Shown here piece after piece: positions 17,209-25,044 of a DNA stretch of 52,588 nucleotides. How positions within the stretch are numbered: the stretch's first letter is position 1; each line of letters starts with the position of its first letter. Made by a program: the position numbers and the translations under genes. The stretch spans positions 1 to 52,588 of the forward strand of contig CATYZE010000015.1 of assembly GCA_958415525.1 (NCBI GenBank), written 5' to 3'. Under the pieces are notes generated by a model that worked only from the letters and a program-made list of their open reading frames with translations, had not been told where the DNA came from and ran no database searches. The DNA comes from an uncultured Collinsella sp. GTDB lineage: Bacteria > Actinomycetota > Coriobacteriia > Coriobacteriales > Coriobacteriaceae.

Positions 17209-17766
17209 ATGTCCGATACCGTTCGTGCCGAGAAAATCGCGCGCGAGGTCGACGATGCCGCCCGTCAGCTTGCCCAGGCGGGCCGCTTGGACCTGATGCA
17301 TGAGTTTATCCAACATGGCGATGTGACGGTTTATGCACATGTGACCTCGGTGGCGCGGGCAAGTCTGTCCTTTGCCGAGCGCCTGGGCCGCGTCGGTATC
17401 TCCGTCGACCGCTTATCGCTGCTGCGCGGGGCCCTGCTGCACGATTACTTTCTCTATGACTGGCACGATCCCGACCCAAGCCATCGGCTGCATGGCTTTC
17501 GCCACCCGTTTTTTGCCTTGGCGCGTGCGGAGGAAGATTTTGAGCTGACGCCGCGCGAGCGGAATATTATCGTACGGCATATGTTTCCGCTGGTACCGGT
17601 GCCGCCGACGTGTCGTGAGGCATGGATTGTGTGCCTGGCGGATAAATGGTGCGCGCTGCGCGAGACGATTGCCGGCCGTCTGCCGCGCAAAGGCGGCGCG
17701 AACGATTTGAACGAGGGCTCGAGTGACGGCTCGAGCAAAGAATCGAACGAAAAGAGGAGTGGGTAG
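17209..17766 (+). CDS. HD-domain phosphohydrolase-like protein
   Basis: The 185-residue protein has an HD metal-binding pattern: His44, the His78-Asp79 doublet in LLHDYFLYDWH, His124 in VRHMFPL, and Asp145 in LADKWCAL. The last 30 residues are a Ser/Asn/Glu-rich polar tail. I chose ATG 17209 (MSDTVRAEK) with GGAGG upstream; the frame opens at 17164 without a better site. It ends three bases before the CmpB-like gene, a pairing seen repeatedly in anaerobic Gram-positives as far as I know, so the two products probably act together. The substrate is unknown. Confidence 0.85.
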   Translation: MSDTVRAEKIAREVDDAARQLAQAGRLDLMHEFIQHGDVTVYAHVTSVARASLSFAERLGRVGISVDRLSLLRGALLHDYFLYDWHDPDPSHRLHGFRHPFFALARAEEDFELTPRERNIIVRHMFPLVPVPPTCREAWIVCLADKWCALRETIAGRLPRKGGANDLNEGSSDGSSKESNEKRSG

Positions 17767-17769
17767 ACG

Positions 17770-18789
17770 GTGGGAACCACGATCGACATGGCATTTGACG
17801 GCGCGACGCTTGCCGCCTGTCCGCTCTCGGCGCTGGTACTCTCGTTTGCCTTCTACGGTTTTTGCGGCTGGGTATGGGAGTCGACAGTCTGCGCCATGCT
17901 CAACCACGGACGCTTTGCCAACAGCGGCTTTTTGCTGGGGCCGTGTTGTCCCATCTACGGTGCGGGCGGCATCGCGTGCTGGTTGCTGCTGCGTGGAATC
18001 CCAGACGCCTCGAGCCAGTTTGTCGCTGCCGCGCTCGTATGCAGCGTGATCGAATATAGCGTGGGCGTGCTGTTGGAGAAAACGACGGGTGCCCGGTTTT
18101 GGGATTACTCGCATCTGCCGTTTAACCTGCACGGACGCATCTGCCTGTACTGGGCCTGCGCGTTTGGCTTGGGTGCGTTGTGCATTTGCCGTTTAGTGGA
18201 GCCGGCATTGCTGGGGCTGCTTGGCCATCTGCCGGTGCTGATTGTGCGGCTGTCCGCCTTTATCGTCGCGGTCGCGATGATGGTCGATGCGGTGTGCTCG
18301 TTGGCCAGCTGGCGCCGCCTGTCCGATCAGCTTGAGCGTGTGCGTGCCGACCTTGCCGACCGCATCAATGAGTCGCTTGCCGACGCCTCCGACTCTATGC
18401 TCGAACGTATTCCCGATTCGGCGATCGACTCGGTGGCGCAGACGCATATCCGCGGTCGCGCCGTTAACGCTTGGCTGGCCGAGCTGGGCGACGCGGCGCT
18501 CGATGCCCTGCGCGAGAAGGCTTCGATGCCGACGTTTATCTCGGATGGTGCTCGCGGCCTGGCGCTCGCTGCCCGCCGCGTGGCCGATGCCGCGCCGAGC
18601 GTGCCCCGTCCGTCGCTCACCCGTCTCCGTACCGGCAAGCGCATAAGCCGTCCGGTGCCGAGTGTGTCGCTCAGCCGTCGTGACCTGCGCTTCTTTAACG
18701 CCTTCCCGCGTCTGCGCATCAATCGCTACGAGGGTGTCATCCGAGCTACCGACCTCCGCGACCGAGCCCGCGAGCTGTTCCGCCGCTAG
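17770..18789 (+). CDS. CmpB-like membrane protein (putative ABC permease family)
   Basis: The 339-residue protein starts at GTG 17770 and has five to six membrane segments in the first 190 residues with the family landmarks GWVWES, GFLLGPCCPIYG, LLEKTTGARFWDYS and LPFNLHGRICL. A coiled-coil-like charged region and a basic C-terminal tail (about 240-339) follow. Such proteins are labelled ABC transporter permeases, but no ATPase or binding protein is near, and the true function is not known. The gene is tightly coupled to the HD-domain gene. Confidence 0.82.
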   Translation: MGTTIDMAFDGATLAACPLSALVLSFAFYGFCGWVWESTVCAMLNHGRFANSGFLLGPCCPIYGAGGIACWLLLRGIPDASSQFVAAALVCSVIEYSVGVLLEKTTGARFWDYSHLPFNLHGRICLYWACAFGLGALCICRLVEPALLGLLGHLPVLIVRLSAFIVAVAMMVDAVCSLASWRRLSDQLERVRADLADRINESLADASDSMLERIPDSAIDSVAQTHIRGRAVNAWLAELGDAALDALREKASMPTFISDGARGLALAARRVADAAPSVPRPSLTRLRTGKRISRPVPSVSLSRRDLRFFNAFPRLRINRYEGVIRATDLRDRARELFRR

Positions 18790-18987
18790 CCGGGACGGGC
18801 GTGTTTGCGGCTTCCTTGCTCGCGTGTTTCCCGTTCGTTTCGCACCCGTTGCTGCGCCGTTTCCAAGATTGCGGCACCGTTTCCATTCGACAACGCAGCG
18901 TTTAACAACGCCGTATCTGGTCTACACCAGTTGCCCCTCGGCCGCATTATGGGCGCCGACAACGTTCATGCGACAAAGGGGGAGCGA

Positions 18988-20265
18988 ATGTACGATACGG
19001 GATCGACAACGTTTATGCTCATCTGCACCATGCTCGTGTTTTTAATGACACCGGGTCTGGCGTTTTTCTATGGCGGCCTGTCCAGGCGCAAAAATGTCAT
19101 CAACACCATGCTTATGTGCTTTGGCGCCATTGGCCTGGTTGGTGTGCTGTGGATTGTCGCCGGCTGGTCGCTGGCCTATGGTGGCGACGGCGCGAACCCG
19201 TTTATTGGAGGCCTTGACCAGCTGCTGTGCCTGCCGGTACTCAACCAGGTGCTGCAGGCGGCCGAGGGCACCGCCGCGGACGGTGCCGTCTACCCTCAGA
19301 TCATCAATATCGCCTTCCAGATGGCGTTTGCCATGATCACGGCCGCCATCGTCACGGGCAGCCTTGCCGGACGCGTTAAGTTTGGCGCCATGACGGCCTT
19401 CCTGGGCATTTGGCTGCTTGTGGTTTACGCGCCGCTCGCCCATATGGTGTGGGGCGGCGAGGGCTCCTTTATCGGCGACATCATCGGCGCACTCGACTTT
19501 GCCGGCGGCGACGTGGTACACATTTCGTCCGGTCTTACCGGCCTGATTCTCTGCCTGATGCTCGGCCGTCGTCGCGGTTTTGGCATGGTGAGCTATCGCC
19601 CGCATAACGTGCCGTTTGTGGCGCTGGGCGCCGGTCTGCTTTGGTTTGGCTGGTTCGGCTTTAACGGCGGCAGCGAGTTCAAGGCCGACGCCGTGGCGGC
19701 GCTTGCCATCCTCAACACCGTGACGGCCAGTGCGGCGGGCATGGTCTCGTGGCTTGCCGTCGAGCGCGTGCACACCGGTCGCCCTACGCTGGTGGGTGCC
19801 AGCACCGGTCTGGTCGCGGGCCTCGTGGTGGTCACGCCGGGCGCGGGTTTTGTCGAGCCGTGGGCGGCACTGGTCATGGGCCTGATCGTCTCGCCCGTCT
19901 GCTATTTCGCCATCAGCCATCTTAAGACCAAGTTCGGCTACGACGACGCGCTCGACGCGTTCGGCTGCCATGGCATCGGCGGCATCCTGGGCGGCGTGCT
20001 CACGGGCCTGTTCTGCGTGCCGGAGCTTTCGTGGACCGGCAAGGGCGGCCTGTTCTACACGGGCGACGTGTCGCTGCTCGTCTCGCAGATCCTGGGTATT
20101 GTGGTGACGGTCGTTATCGTATTGGTGCTCGATTTGGTGATTGCCGCGGTGGTCAAGGCGCTGTTCCACGGCAGCCTGCGCGTGGACGAGGCTGACGAGG
20201 CGCTGGGTCTGGATGCCAGTCAGCACGGCGAGAGCGCGTATCCCTCGTTCTCGGGACTCGATTAG
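18988..20265 (+). CDS. amt: Ammonium transporter
   Basis: The 425-residue membrane protein is an Amt/MEP/Rh channel with 11 membrane segments. The pore twin histidines are His178 (GGDVVHISSG) and His328 (DAFGCHGIGG). The signature FYGGLSRRKNV is at the N-terminus and FGWFGFNGGSE in the middle. I chose ATG 18988, preceded by AAGGGGGAG; upstream in-frame codons from 18805 encode no membrane or signal sequence. A PII gene follows after a 191-base repeat-bearing spacer, the standard amtB-glnK pairing in which PII plugs the channel when nitrogen is plentiful. Confidence 0.95.
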   Translation: MYDTGSTTFMLICTMLVFLMTPGLAFFYGGLSRRKNVINTMLMCFGAIGLVGVLWIVAGWSLAYGGDGANPFIGGLDQLLCLPVLNQVLQAAEGTAADGAVYPQIINIAFQMAFAMITAAIVTGSLAGRVKFGAMTAFLGIWLLVVYAPLAHMVWGGEGSFIGDIIGALDFAGGDVVHISSGLTGLILCLMLGRRRGFGMVSYRPHNVPFVALGAGLLWFGWFGFNGGSEFKADAVAALAILNTVTASAAGMVSWLAVERVHTGRPTLVGASTGLVAGLVVVTPGAGFVEPWAALVMGLIVSPVCYFAISHLKTKFGYDDALDAFGCHGIGGILGGVLTGLFCVPELSWTGKGGLFYTGDVSLLVSQILGIVVTVVIVLVLDLVIAAVVKALFHGSLRVDEADEALGLDASQHGESAYPSFSGLD

Positions 20266-20410
20266 CAGCTTCCCCAAGCTCCGCACCTTGCCCTTCAAAC
20301 CGTCGCGCGGCTTCCCCAGGCACCGCACCTTGGGTTTCAAACCGTCGCTTGCGTACCAAAGTACGCGGCGCTCCTCTTTCAACCCAATCTGCGGCACCTG
20401 GGAAACCCGC
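20266..20410. repeat. Composite repeat between amt and glnK
   Basis: Two direct copies of about 41 bases (20266-20306 and 20308-20348), both containing CTTCCCCA and TTCAAACCGTCGC, are followed by a hairpin GCGTACCAAAGTACGC (20351-20366). An inverted third copy at 20377-20407 (GCGGCACCTGGGAAACC) completes a dyad with the second unit. The element begins directly after the amt stop codon. It may end or weaken read-through into glnK. Confidence 0.68.
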
Positions 20411-20456
20411 CGCATTGAATGGCAATTCATTTCTTTGATAAAGAGAGGAATTCACT

Positions 20457-20795
20457 ATGAAGAAGATTACGGCGATCGTTCGTGCTGAGAAGCTTGAGGT
20501 TCTTAAAGACGCGCTGTTTGCTGCTGATGTTCGCGGCATGACTATCAACCAGGTGCAGGGCTGCGGCGCGCAGCATGGCTGGAAGGAATACGTGCGCGGC
20601 AACGAGCTGCTCGTCAACACGATCCCCAAGGTGCAGTTCACCCTCATCTGCGCCGACGAGCATGTCGACGGTATCGTTGACATTATCTGCAGCGCCGCTC
20701 GCACCGGTGCCGTCGGCGACGGCAAGATTTGGGTCGAGCCGGTCGAGGATGTTATCCGCATCCGTACCGGCGAACACGGCCCCGCCGCGGTGTAG
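20457..20795 (+). CDS. glnK: PII nitrogen-regulatory protein
   Basis: The 112-residue protein is a PII trimer subunit with the N-terminal MKKITAIVRAEKLE and the C-terminal signature TGAVGDGKIWVEPVEDVIRIRTGE. It senses 2-oxoglutarate and adenylate energy charge and controls the adjacent Amt channel. Residue 51 at the T-loop tip is Leu (RGNELLVN) where enteric PII has the uridylylated Tyr, so control is probably by ligands only. GAGAGGAA precedes the ATG. The Gln-rich signature of the T-loop base (GCGAQHGWKEYVRG) is otherwise normal. Confidence 0.93.
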   Translation: MKKITAIVRAEKLEVLKDALFAADVRGMTINQVQGCGAQHGWKEYVRGNELLVNTIPKVQFTLICADEHVDGIVDIICSAARTGAVGDGKIWVEPVEDVIRIRTGEHGPAAV

Positions 20796-20869
20796 AATCG
20801 ACCGCCTGCCATCCGCAACGTTAAAATGCTGCAATGAGGCATAAGGCTTGTGTTGCGGATGGGCGGATT

Positions 20870-21532
20870 ATGGGTCGCAATAAATATCCCGAGGAGACGG
20901 TCACGAAGATTCTCGACGCGGCACTGGAGCTATTCTGTGCACAGGGTTATGAGGGGACGAGCATTCAAGATATCGTTGACCGTCTCAATGGCATGACCAA
21001 GGGCGCTGTCTATCATCACTTCAAGAGCAAAGAAGAGATTTTCAACGCCGCGTTTGATCGGGCGATGACTCCGATTGTTGAGCACCGTCGCTCGATGCTT
21101 GGCGTCGGTAATATGACCGGAGCCCAAAAGCTCAAGCGGCTGTACGCGCCCGAGTCCGTCGTTCCGCAAATTGAACTATGGGCACGCATGCGTCCTGCAG
21201 CAGATCCGGTAAAAAGCTCGCGTTTACTGGCGATGCAGTACCAGGGCTCATTTGACGAGTCGGCCGATGGCTATCTCTTGCCGGTGATCGAGGAGGGCAT
21301 CGCCGACGGATCCATTGCGTGCGAATGCCCGCGCGAAGCGGCAGAGGCCGTATCGTTGCTGGCGAATCTCTGGTTGCTGCCACTGTTTCGTCCGCTTGAA
21401 CCCAAGGATCGAATGCTCGCTCGCGCTCAATGTTTGGCGCAGATGGCCGCCGCGGTGGGACTCGATTTGGGTGAGGAAGTGCTCCAGACAACGGCACGGA
21501 TTTGGGACGTATGGGACCGTGCCGGGTGGTAA
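20870..21532 (+). CDS. TetR-family repressor of the MFS gene
   Basis: The 220-residue protein has an N-terminal TetR helix-turn-helix (ILDAALELFCAQGYEGTSI, then MTKGAVYHHFKSKEE) and a ligand-binding C-terminal domain of unknown specificity. ATG 20870 (MGRNKYPEE) fits the usual distance to the first helix; an ATG at 20834 is possible. It is followed by a terminator and two operator-like dyads, then the MFS transporter gene, so it most likely represses that transporter and perhaps itself. Confidence 0.9.
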   Translation: MGRNKYPEETVTKILDAALELFCAQGYEGTSIQDIVDRLNGMTKGAVYHHFKSKEEIFNAAFDRAMTPIVEHRRSMLGVGNMTGAQKLKRLYAPESVVPQIELWARMRPAADPVKSSRLLAMQYQGSFDESADGYLLPVIEEGIADGSIACECPREAAEAVSLLANLWLLPLFRPLEPKDRMLARAQCLAQMAAAVGLDLGEEVLQTTARIWDVWDRAGW

Positions 21533-21533
21533 T

Positions 21534-21554
21534 ATAGATACTGACGGTATGTAA
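21534..21554. promoter_or_regulatory. TetR operator-like dyad, copy 1
   Basis: ATAGATAC-TGACG-GTATGTAA is a near copy of the dyad at 21599 with the same 5-base spacer and one imperfect outer pair at each end. It begins two bases after the TetR stop codon. Confidence 0.65.
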
Positions 21555-21564
21555 TAGATTTGAG

Positions 21565-21587
21565 AGGGCAGCTTCGGTTGCCCTTTT
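21565..21587 (+). terminator. Short terminator after the TetR gene
   Basis: AGGGCA pairs with TGCCCT around GCTTCGGT, ending in CTTTTC. The stem is short, so termination may be partial. Confidence 0.65.
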
Positions 21588-21598
21588 CAAGTCGAAAA

Positions 21599-21619
21599 AT
21601 ACATACTAACGGTATGTAT
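21599..21619. promoter_or_regulatory. TetR operator-like dyad, copy 2
   Basis: ATACATAC-TAACG-GTATGTAT is a perfect 8-bp inverted repeat with a 5-base spacer, 13 bases before the MFS start codon, where a bound repressor would block transcription or initiation. Confidence 0.75.
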
Positions 21620-21632
21620 AGGGGGCGGACTT

Positions 21633-22883
21633 ATGGCTGGGCTGAGAGACGTCGGCGTCTCGTTGAAATCAAAAACAGTGCGGTCAATCAGGCTCGCGGA
21701 ACTTCTGGTTGCGCAGCTGTGCACGTATGCGATGCTGTCGGCCCTGTGCTTTGCGTATCCACTTTACTTGTTCGATTACAGTGGATCGTCAACGTTATAT
21801 GGCGCCGTCGTGGCGACGGCGTTCATACCCGGCGTACTCGCAACTCCGGTTGGCGGAATCTTGGCGGATCGGGGAAGACATCGCGAGGTCCTCGTGGCCC
21901 TTGGCATTGCTCTGATGACTGCATCGCTGCTGTCTATCCCCATGAAGCGCTCGTTGCCTCTTGCGGTCGTCGTAGTAGCGATACTTTGTGTTCAATATGG
22001 TGTTCAATCGCTGCTGAAGCCAATGCTCCAAATTGAGACGGTGCGCATGGCGGGTGAAGAGAAGGTTGAGCGGGCCACTGCATTGGTTTCGCAGATGACC
22101 ATGGTGAGCAATATCTTGGGCCCTGTGGTCGGGACGGCAGTCTATGGGTGCTTTGGCATCGATACTCTTTGCACAACCGCGTCGGTGGCGTTTGCGATTT
22201 CAGCTCTCTTGTTTGGGGTCGCACTCAAGCAAAATGCCTCATCTGAAACGATGAGAGACGGCGCGACTCGCACGACATGCCGAAACGATTTTCGGGAGTC
22301 GATTCGGTATCTGTTGCAAAATGCATCATTGGTCGCTGTGATTTTGCTTGCCGCCGTTTTGAACCTTGCGTTGGTTGGGCTAACGATTGGCGCTCCCATT
22401 ATTGTTACAAAGCATCTCGGCATGCAATCGTCCTGCGTTGGGATAGTTGAGGTTGCTATGGGCTTGGGTGGTCTTGCCGGCAGTGGCTTGGTCGGCATTT
22501 GGCCGCATCGCTTTTCTTTCAATGACATATGTCGATATGTTGCGATGATCTGTTTTGGAGTCGCACCGATTATTGTCGCGCAACTGTTCGGCGCAGATGC
22601 ATACGTGTTCACCGTGTTTGCGGTTGGTTCGGCATGGGTCATGGTGTGGGCAAGCATTGCGTCGGTTGAAATCATCGCGTTTGTTCAGCGGGCAGCGCCG
22701 ACTGAGCTCTGCGGAAAAGTGCTTTCGGTCGTTTACATGGTCCTTTCCTGCGCAACGCCGATCGGCCAATTGACGTACGGGGTTGCATATGATCGATGGA
22801 CACCGGCGATTGTATTCGCAGCCATGTTAGCGGTGCTGACGTTGACGACGGCGCTGTTGTATCGGCTGAAAAGTCGCTTGTAG
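21633..22883 (+). CDS. Major facilitator superfamily efflux transporter
   Basis: The 416-residue protein has 12 predicted membrane segments. The A-motif-like loop GGILADRGRHREVLV (about residues 68-82) between helices 2 and 3 is typical of drug:proton antiporters of the MFS_3/enterobactin-exporter type. GGGGGCGGACTT precedes the ATG. It is controlled by the upstream TetR gene through the twin dyads. Codon use is somewhat AT-richer than in flanking genes. The substrate is unknown. Confidence 0.9.
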   Translation: MAGLRDVGVSLKSKTVRSIRLAELLVAQLCTYAMLSALCFAYPLYLFDYSGSSTLYGAVVATAFIPGVLATPVGGILADRGRHREVLVALGIALMTASLLSIPMKRSLPLAVVVVAILCVQYGVQSLLKPMLQIETVRMAGEEKVERATALVSQMTMVSNILGPVVGTAVYGCFGIDTLCTTASVAFAISALLFGVALKQNASSETMRDGATRTTCRNDFRESIRYLLQNASLVAVILLAAVLNLALVGLTIGAPIIVTKHLGMQSSCVGIVEVAMGLGGLAGSGLVGIWPHRFSFNDICRYVAMICFGVAPIIVAQLFGADAYVFTVFAVGSAWVMVWASIASVEIIAFVQRAAPTELCGKVLSVVYMVLSCATPIGQLTYGVAYDRWTPAIVFAAMLAVLTLTTALLYRLKSRL

Positions 22884-22954
22884 CGATTGTCTTAACGAGC
22901 CGGGGCGCCGTTGCTTTGCAGAAGCGAATGTCCCGGCGCGCTGGAACACCCTTG

Positions 22955-23014
22955 CATGGGCGTGCCTCTCTTTCGTCTAAAATAACGTGCAGATGAAAGA
23001 GAGGCACGCCCATG
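22955..23014 (+). promoter_or_regulatory. Start-codon hairpin with a mirrored ribosome-binding site
   Basis: CATGGGCGTGCCTCTCTTTC (22955-22974) is the perfect inverse of 22995-23014, which contains the AAGAGAGG site and the ATG of the HAD gene. Four more pairs including a wobble extend the stem inward to about 24 bp around a 12-base loop. The loop start holds TAAAAT, a possible -10 box. If the whole dyad is transcribed, the stem would hide the ribosome-binding site and start codon. On the minus strand the left arm presents the same site in front of a 21-codon frame ending near 22890. Confidence 0.75.
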
Positions 23015-23869
23015 ATCAAGATGTTCGCGAGTGACTTAGACGGAACGCTGCTTAACGCCCTGCACGAGGCAGACGGGACTATCCGCCGTGCCATTCGCGA
23101 GCTGACCGAGGCCGGCTTGCATGTGGTTCCCGCGACCGGACGCTCGACGTTGCCGATCGGCGAGCATGGCTTTACAGGCCTGGCGCTTGACGCCTGCTGC
23201 TCCAACGGATCCATCGTGCGTGACAGTCATGGCGAGGTGCTCAAAACCTGGACTGTCGATCCGCAGGTCACTGAGGAACTGCTCAAGGCATTCCCGGACA
23301 TTTGCTTTGATTGTTCCACGCCCGATGGCATGTACTCGAGCGGTTCGTTCGAGATGCATCAGGCGGGCTTTAAAAAGGACAGCCCCATCAAGCGTATTGT
23401 GATGCGCGGCATGCGTGCGCGCGGCGGGTATCACGAGGAGCAGTATTTCGACCAGTCGATCGGCGACATCTTGCGTCATGACGTGTGCAAGATCAATTGT
23501 CGCGTGACCTCGCCCGAGCTTGAGCGCGACCTTAAGGCCTATCTTGCCGAGCGTTCGGACCGCGTGGTCAACGCGCCGTTCGATCCGGTGATGTTCGAGA
23601 TCACGGACGTGGCGTGCAACAAGGGCGAGAGTGTGGCCTGGCTGGCGGGCTACTACGGCATTGCCGAGGACGAGGTTGCGGTTTATGGCGACGGCGGCAA
23701 CGACATCGCCATGCTCAAGCGTTTCCGCCACAGCTACGCGACCAAAAACGCAAGCGATGCAGCCAAGGTCGCCGCGAGCGCAACTATCGGCAGCTGCATG
23801 GTCCACGCCGTCCCCAAACACATGCTCGCCACCATGCGCAAGCAGAATTCCCGCACCGTAATCGAATAA
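23012..23869 (+). CDS. Cof-type HAD-superfamily phosphatase
   Basis: The 285-residue protein has HAD motif I FASDLDGTLL (nucleophile Asp8, acid Asp10), motif II ATGRS, and motif IV GDGGNDIAMLK. A C2-type cap lies between motifs, about residues 85-190, which marks the Cof/YidA group acting on sugar phosphates and related small molecules. GAGAGG precedes the ATG but is buried in a 20-bp dyad that ends in the start codon. The gene is monocistronic, followed by REP-like copy R6. Confidence 0.92.
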   Translation: MIKMFASDLDGTLLNALHEADGTIRRAIRELTEAGLHVVPATGRSTLPIGEHGFTGLALDACCSNGSIVRDSHGEVLKTWTVDPQVTEELLKAFPDICFDCSTPDGMYSSGSFEMHQAGFKKDSPIKRIVMRGMRARGGYHEEQYFDQSIGDILRHDVCKINCRVTSPELERDLKAYLAERSDRVVNAPFDPVMFEITDVACNKGESVAWLAGYYGIAEDEVAVYGDGGNDIAMLKRFRHSYATKNASDAAKVAASATIGSCMVHAVPKHMLATMRKQNSRTVIE

Positions 23870-23870
23870 T

Positions 23871-23898
23871 GCGACAAAGGGACAGTCCCTTTGTCACA
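23871..23898. repeat. REP-like hairpin, copy R6
   Basis: GACAAAGG-GACAGTC-CCTTTGTC is almost entirely palindromic and keeps the GGGACAG core. It starts two bases after the HAD stop codon. Confidence 0.75.
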
Positions 23899-24256
23899 TA
23901 AGGGTACCGATTTGGGCGTTGAGTCGGTTGTGCTTTGTCGCCACCAACAAAAATCGAGTTGCGCGGTCTGCTGGAGGCCGTCCAATGGTCAAAAGCGCCG
24001 TTTCGGGATAATTCGCGCTCTGTATGGTGTTTGACTCTGTTTGACGCGTGCGAAAAAAGGCACAAATACGCTCAAATAAAGACAAAATACGCCAAATAAT
24101 CTCAGGGGTGCTTTTGAAGAGGCGGTGATGGAACCGCACAACTCGAAAAATGTAGGTTGGGTTTTGGGAGAAGGCCGTTTGGACTACTCTGGGCACTTCA
24201 ATCTCCCGCTTTTTGGTGCGCCCTATCGCACTCAAAATATTGCCTTTACGTGTTGA
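23899..24256. other. Gene-free AT-rich intergenic stretch
   Basis: No coding frame with plausible composition or ribosome-binding site is seen. It holds a direct repeat TGTTTGAC (24029 and 24039) and a second one built on CAAATACGC/CAAAATACGCC followed by AAATAA (24062-24100). TTGACG (24041-24046) and AAATAC (24064-24069), 17 bases apart, could be a weak promoter. Composition is lower in GC than in the flanking genes. Confidence 0.45.
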
Positions 24257-24271
24257 TGCACACGGTGTGCA
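24257..24271. promoter_or_regulatory. Operator-like palindrome upstream of the second TetR gene
   Basis: TGCACACGGTGTGCA is a perfect 6-bp dyad with a 3-base centre. A looser relative (GCACTGTGCAATAGCGCAC) follows at 24281. The pair lies 50 bases before the TTG start and fits autoregulation. Confidence 0.55.
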
Positions 24272-24322
24272 ATAATACTCGCACTGTGCAATAGCGCACG
24301 GACTGAGTAACAAGGAGGACGC

Positions 24323-25033
24323 TTGTCCCAGCTCGAGAAATGCGACCGCCGGTCCCTTCGCTCGCAGCGTGCCCTTCGCCAGGCACTTGCCAGCGAGCTT
24401 GCCGAAAGCGGCGACCTTTCGCGCATTAATGTCGCGTCGCTCACCGAGCGCGCCGGCCTTACGCGCCGCACGTTCTATTCGCACTACCGCGATATCCCCG
24501 ACTTTATCAATCAAATCGAGGACGATCTATTGGTTGAGATCCGCGAGCGCGTAGAGCTCATTACCGCAGCTCAACTGCCCGATCTTTACCGTAACATCGA
24601 CGAGCTCGAGCCGGCGCCCGGCTCAGTTGAGTTGCTGCGCTATCTTGCGGCCAACCGTGACCTCATCGGTTCGCTGTTGGGTCCGGGCGGCGATCAGGCT
24701 TTCATTAAAAAGATCATCGACACCGCGCGCGAAGCGGTAACCCCGCGCGCCCAGACGGGCATTTTGGGCCTGGCGCTGGGAACATTCTTTGACTACTACG
24801 TCACCTACGTCGTAAGCGCCGAGGTCGGCATGGTCCAGCGTTGGTTTGAACGCGGACTTGCAGAATCGCCCGAGACCATGGCGCGCATTATGACGGTTAT
24901 CGCCTTTGTGCGTCCTGGTGACCTATATGGCCAACCCATCGATATCAACGTGCCGGAATACGGCATGAAGCTATTGAACTTGCAGCTCGAGGACGCGGTC
25001 AACACCGCCGCGCCCGTCGAGTCCAACAACTAA
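24323..25033 (+). CDS. TetR-family regulator next to the activase
   Basis: The 236-residue protein uses a TTG start at 24323 with AAGGAGG upstream. A TetR-type helix-turn-helix (LTERAGLTRRTFYSHYRDIPD) occupies the first 70 residues; the C-terminal half resembles the DhaS-like ligand-binding domain. It ends 11 bases before the giant activase gene and is probably in the same operon, controlling it together with itself through the palindrome at 24257. The inducer is unknown; a CoA thioester or 2-hydroxy acid would fit. Confidence 0.87.
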   Translation: MSQLEKCDRRSLRSQRALRQALASELAESGDLSRINVASLTERAGLTRRTFYSHYRDIPDFINQIEDDLLVEIRERVELITAAQLPDLYRNIDELEPAPGSVELLRYLAANRDLIGSLLGPGGDQAFIKKIIDTAREAVTPRAQTGILGLALGTFFDYYVTYVVSAEVGMVQRWFERGLAESPETMARIMTVIAFVRPGDLYGQPIDINVPEYGMKLLNLQLEDAVNTAAPVESNN

Positions 25034-25044
25034 GAGGAGAGACA

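Noticed and set aside
19042..20430. A 462-codon minus-strand frame over amt
   Set aside because: Composition is His/Arg/Gln-rich without motifs; amt on the plus strand has pore histidines and family signatures.
22955..23014. A classic invertible (phase-variable) promoter
   Set aside because: The 20-base segment between the arms is far shorter than known invertible promoters and no recombinase gene is in the window.
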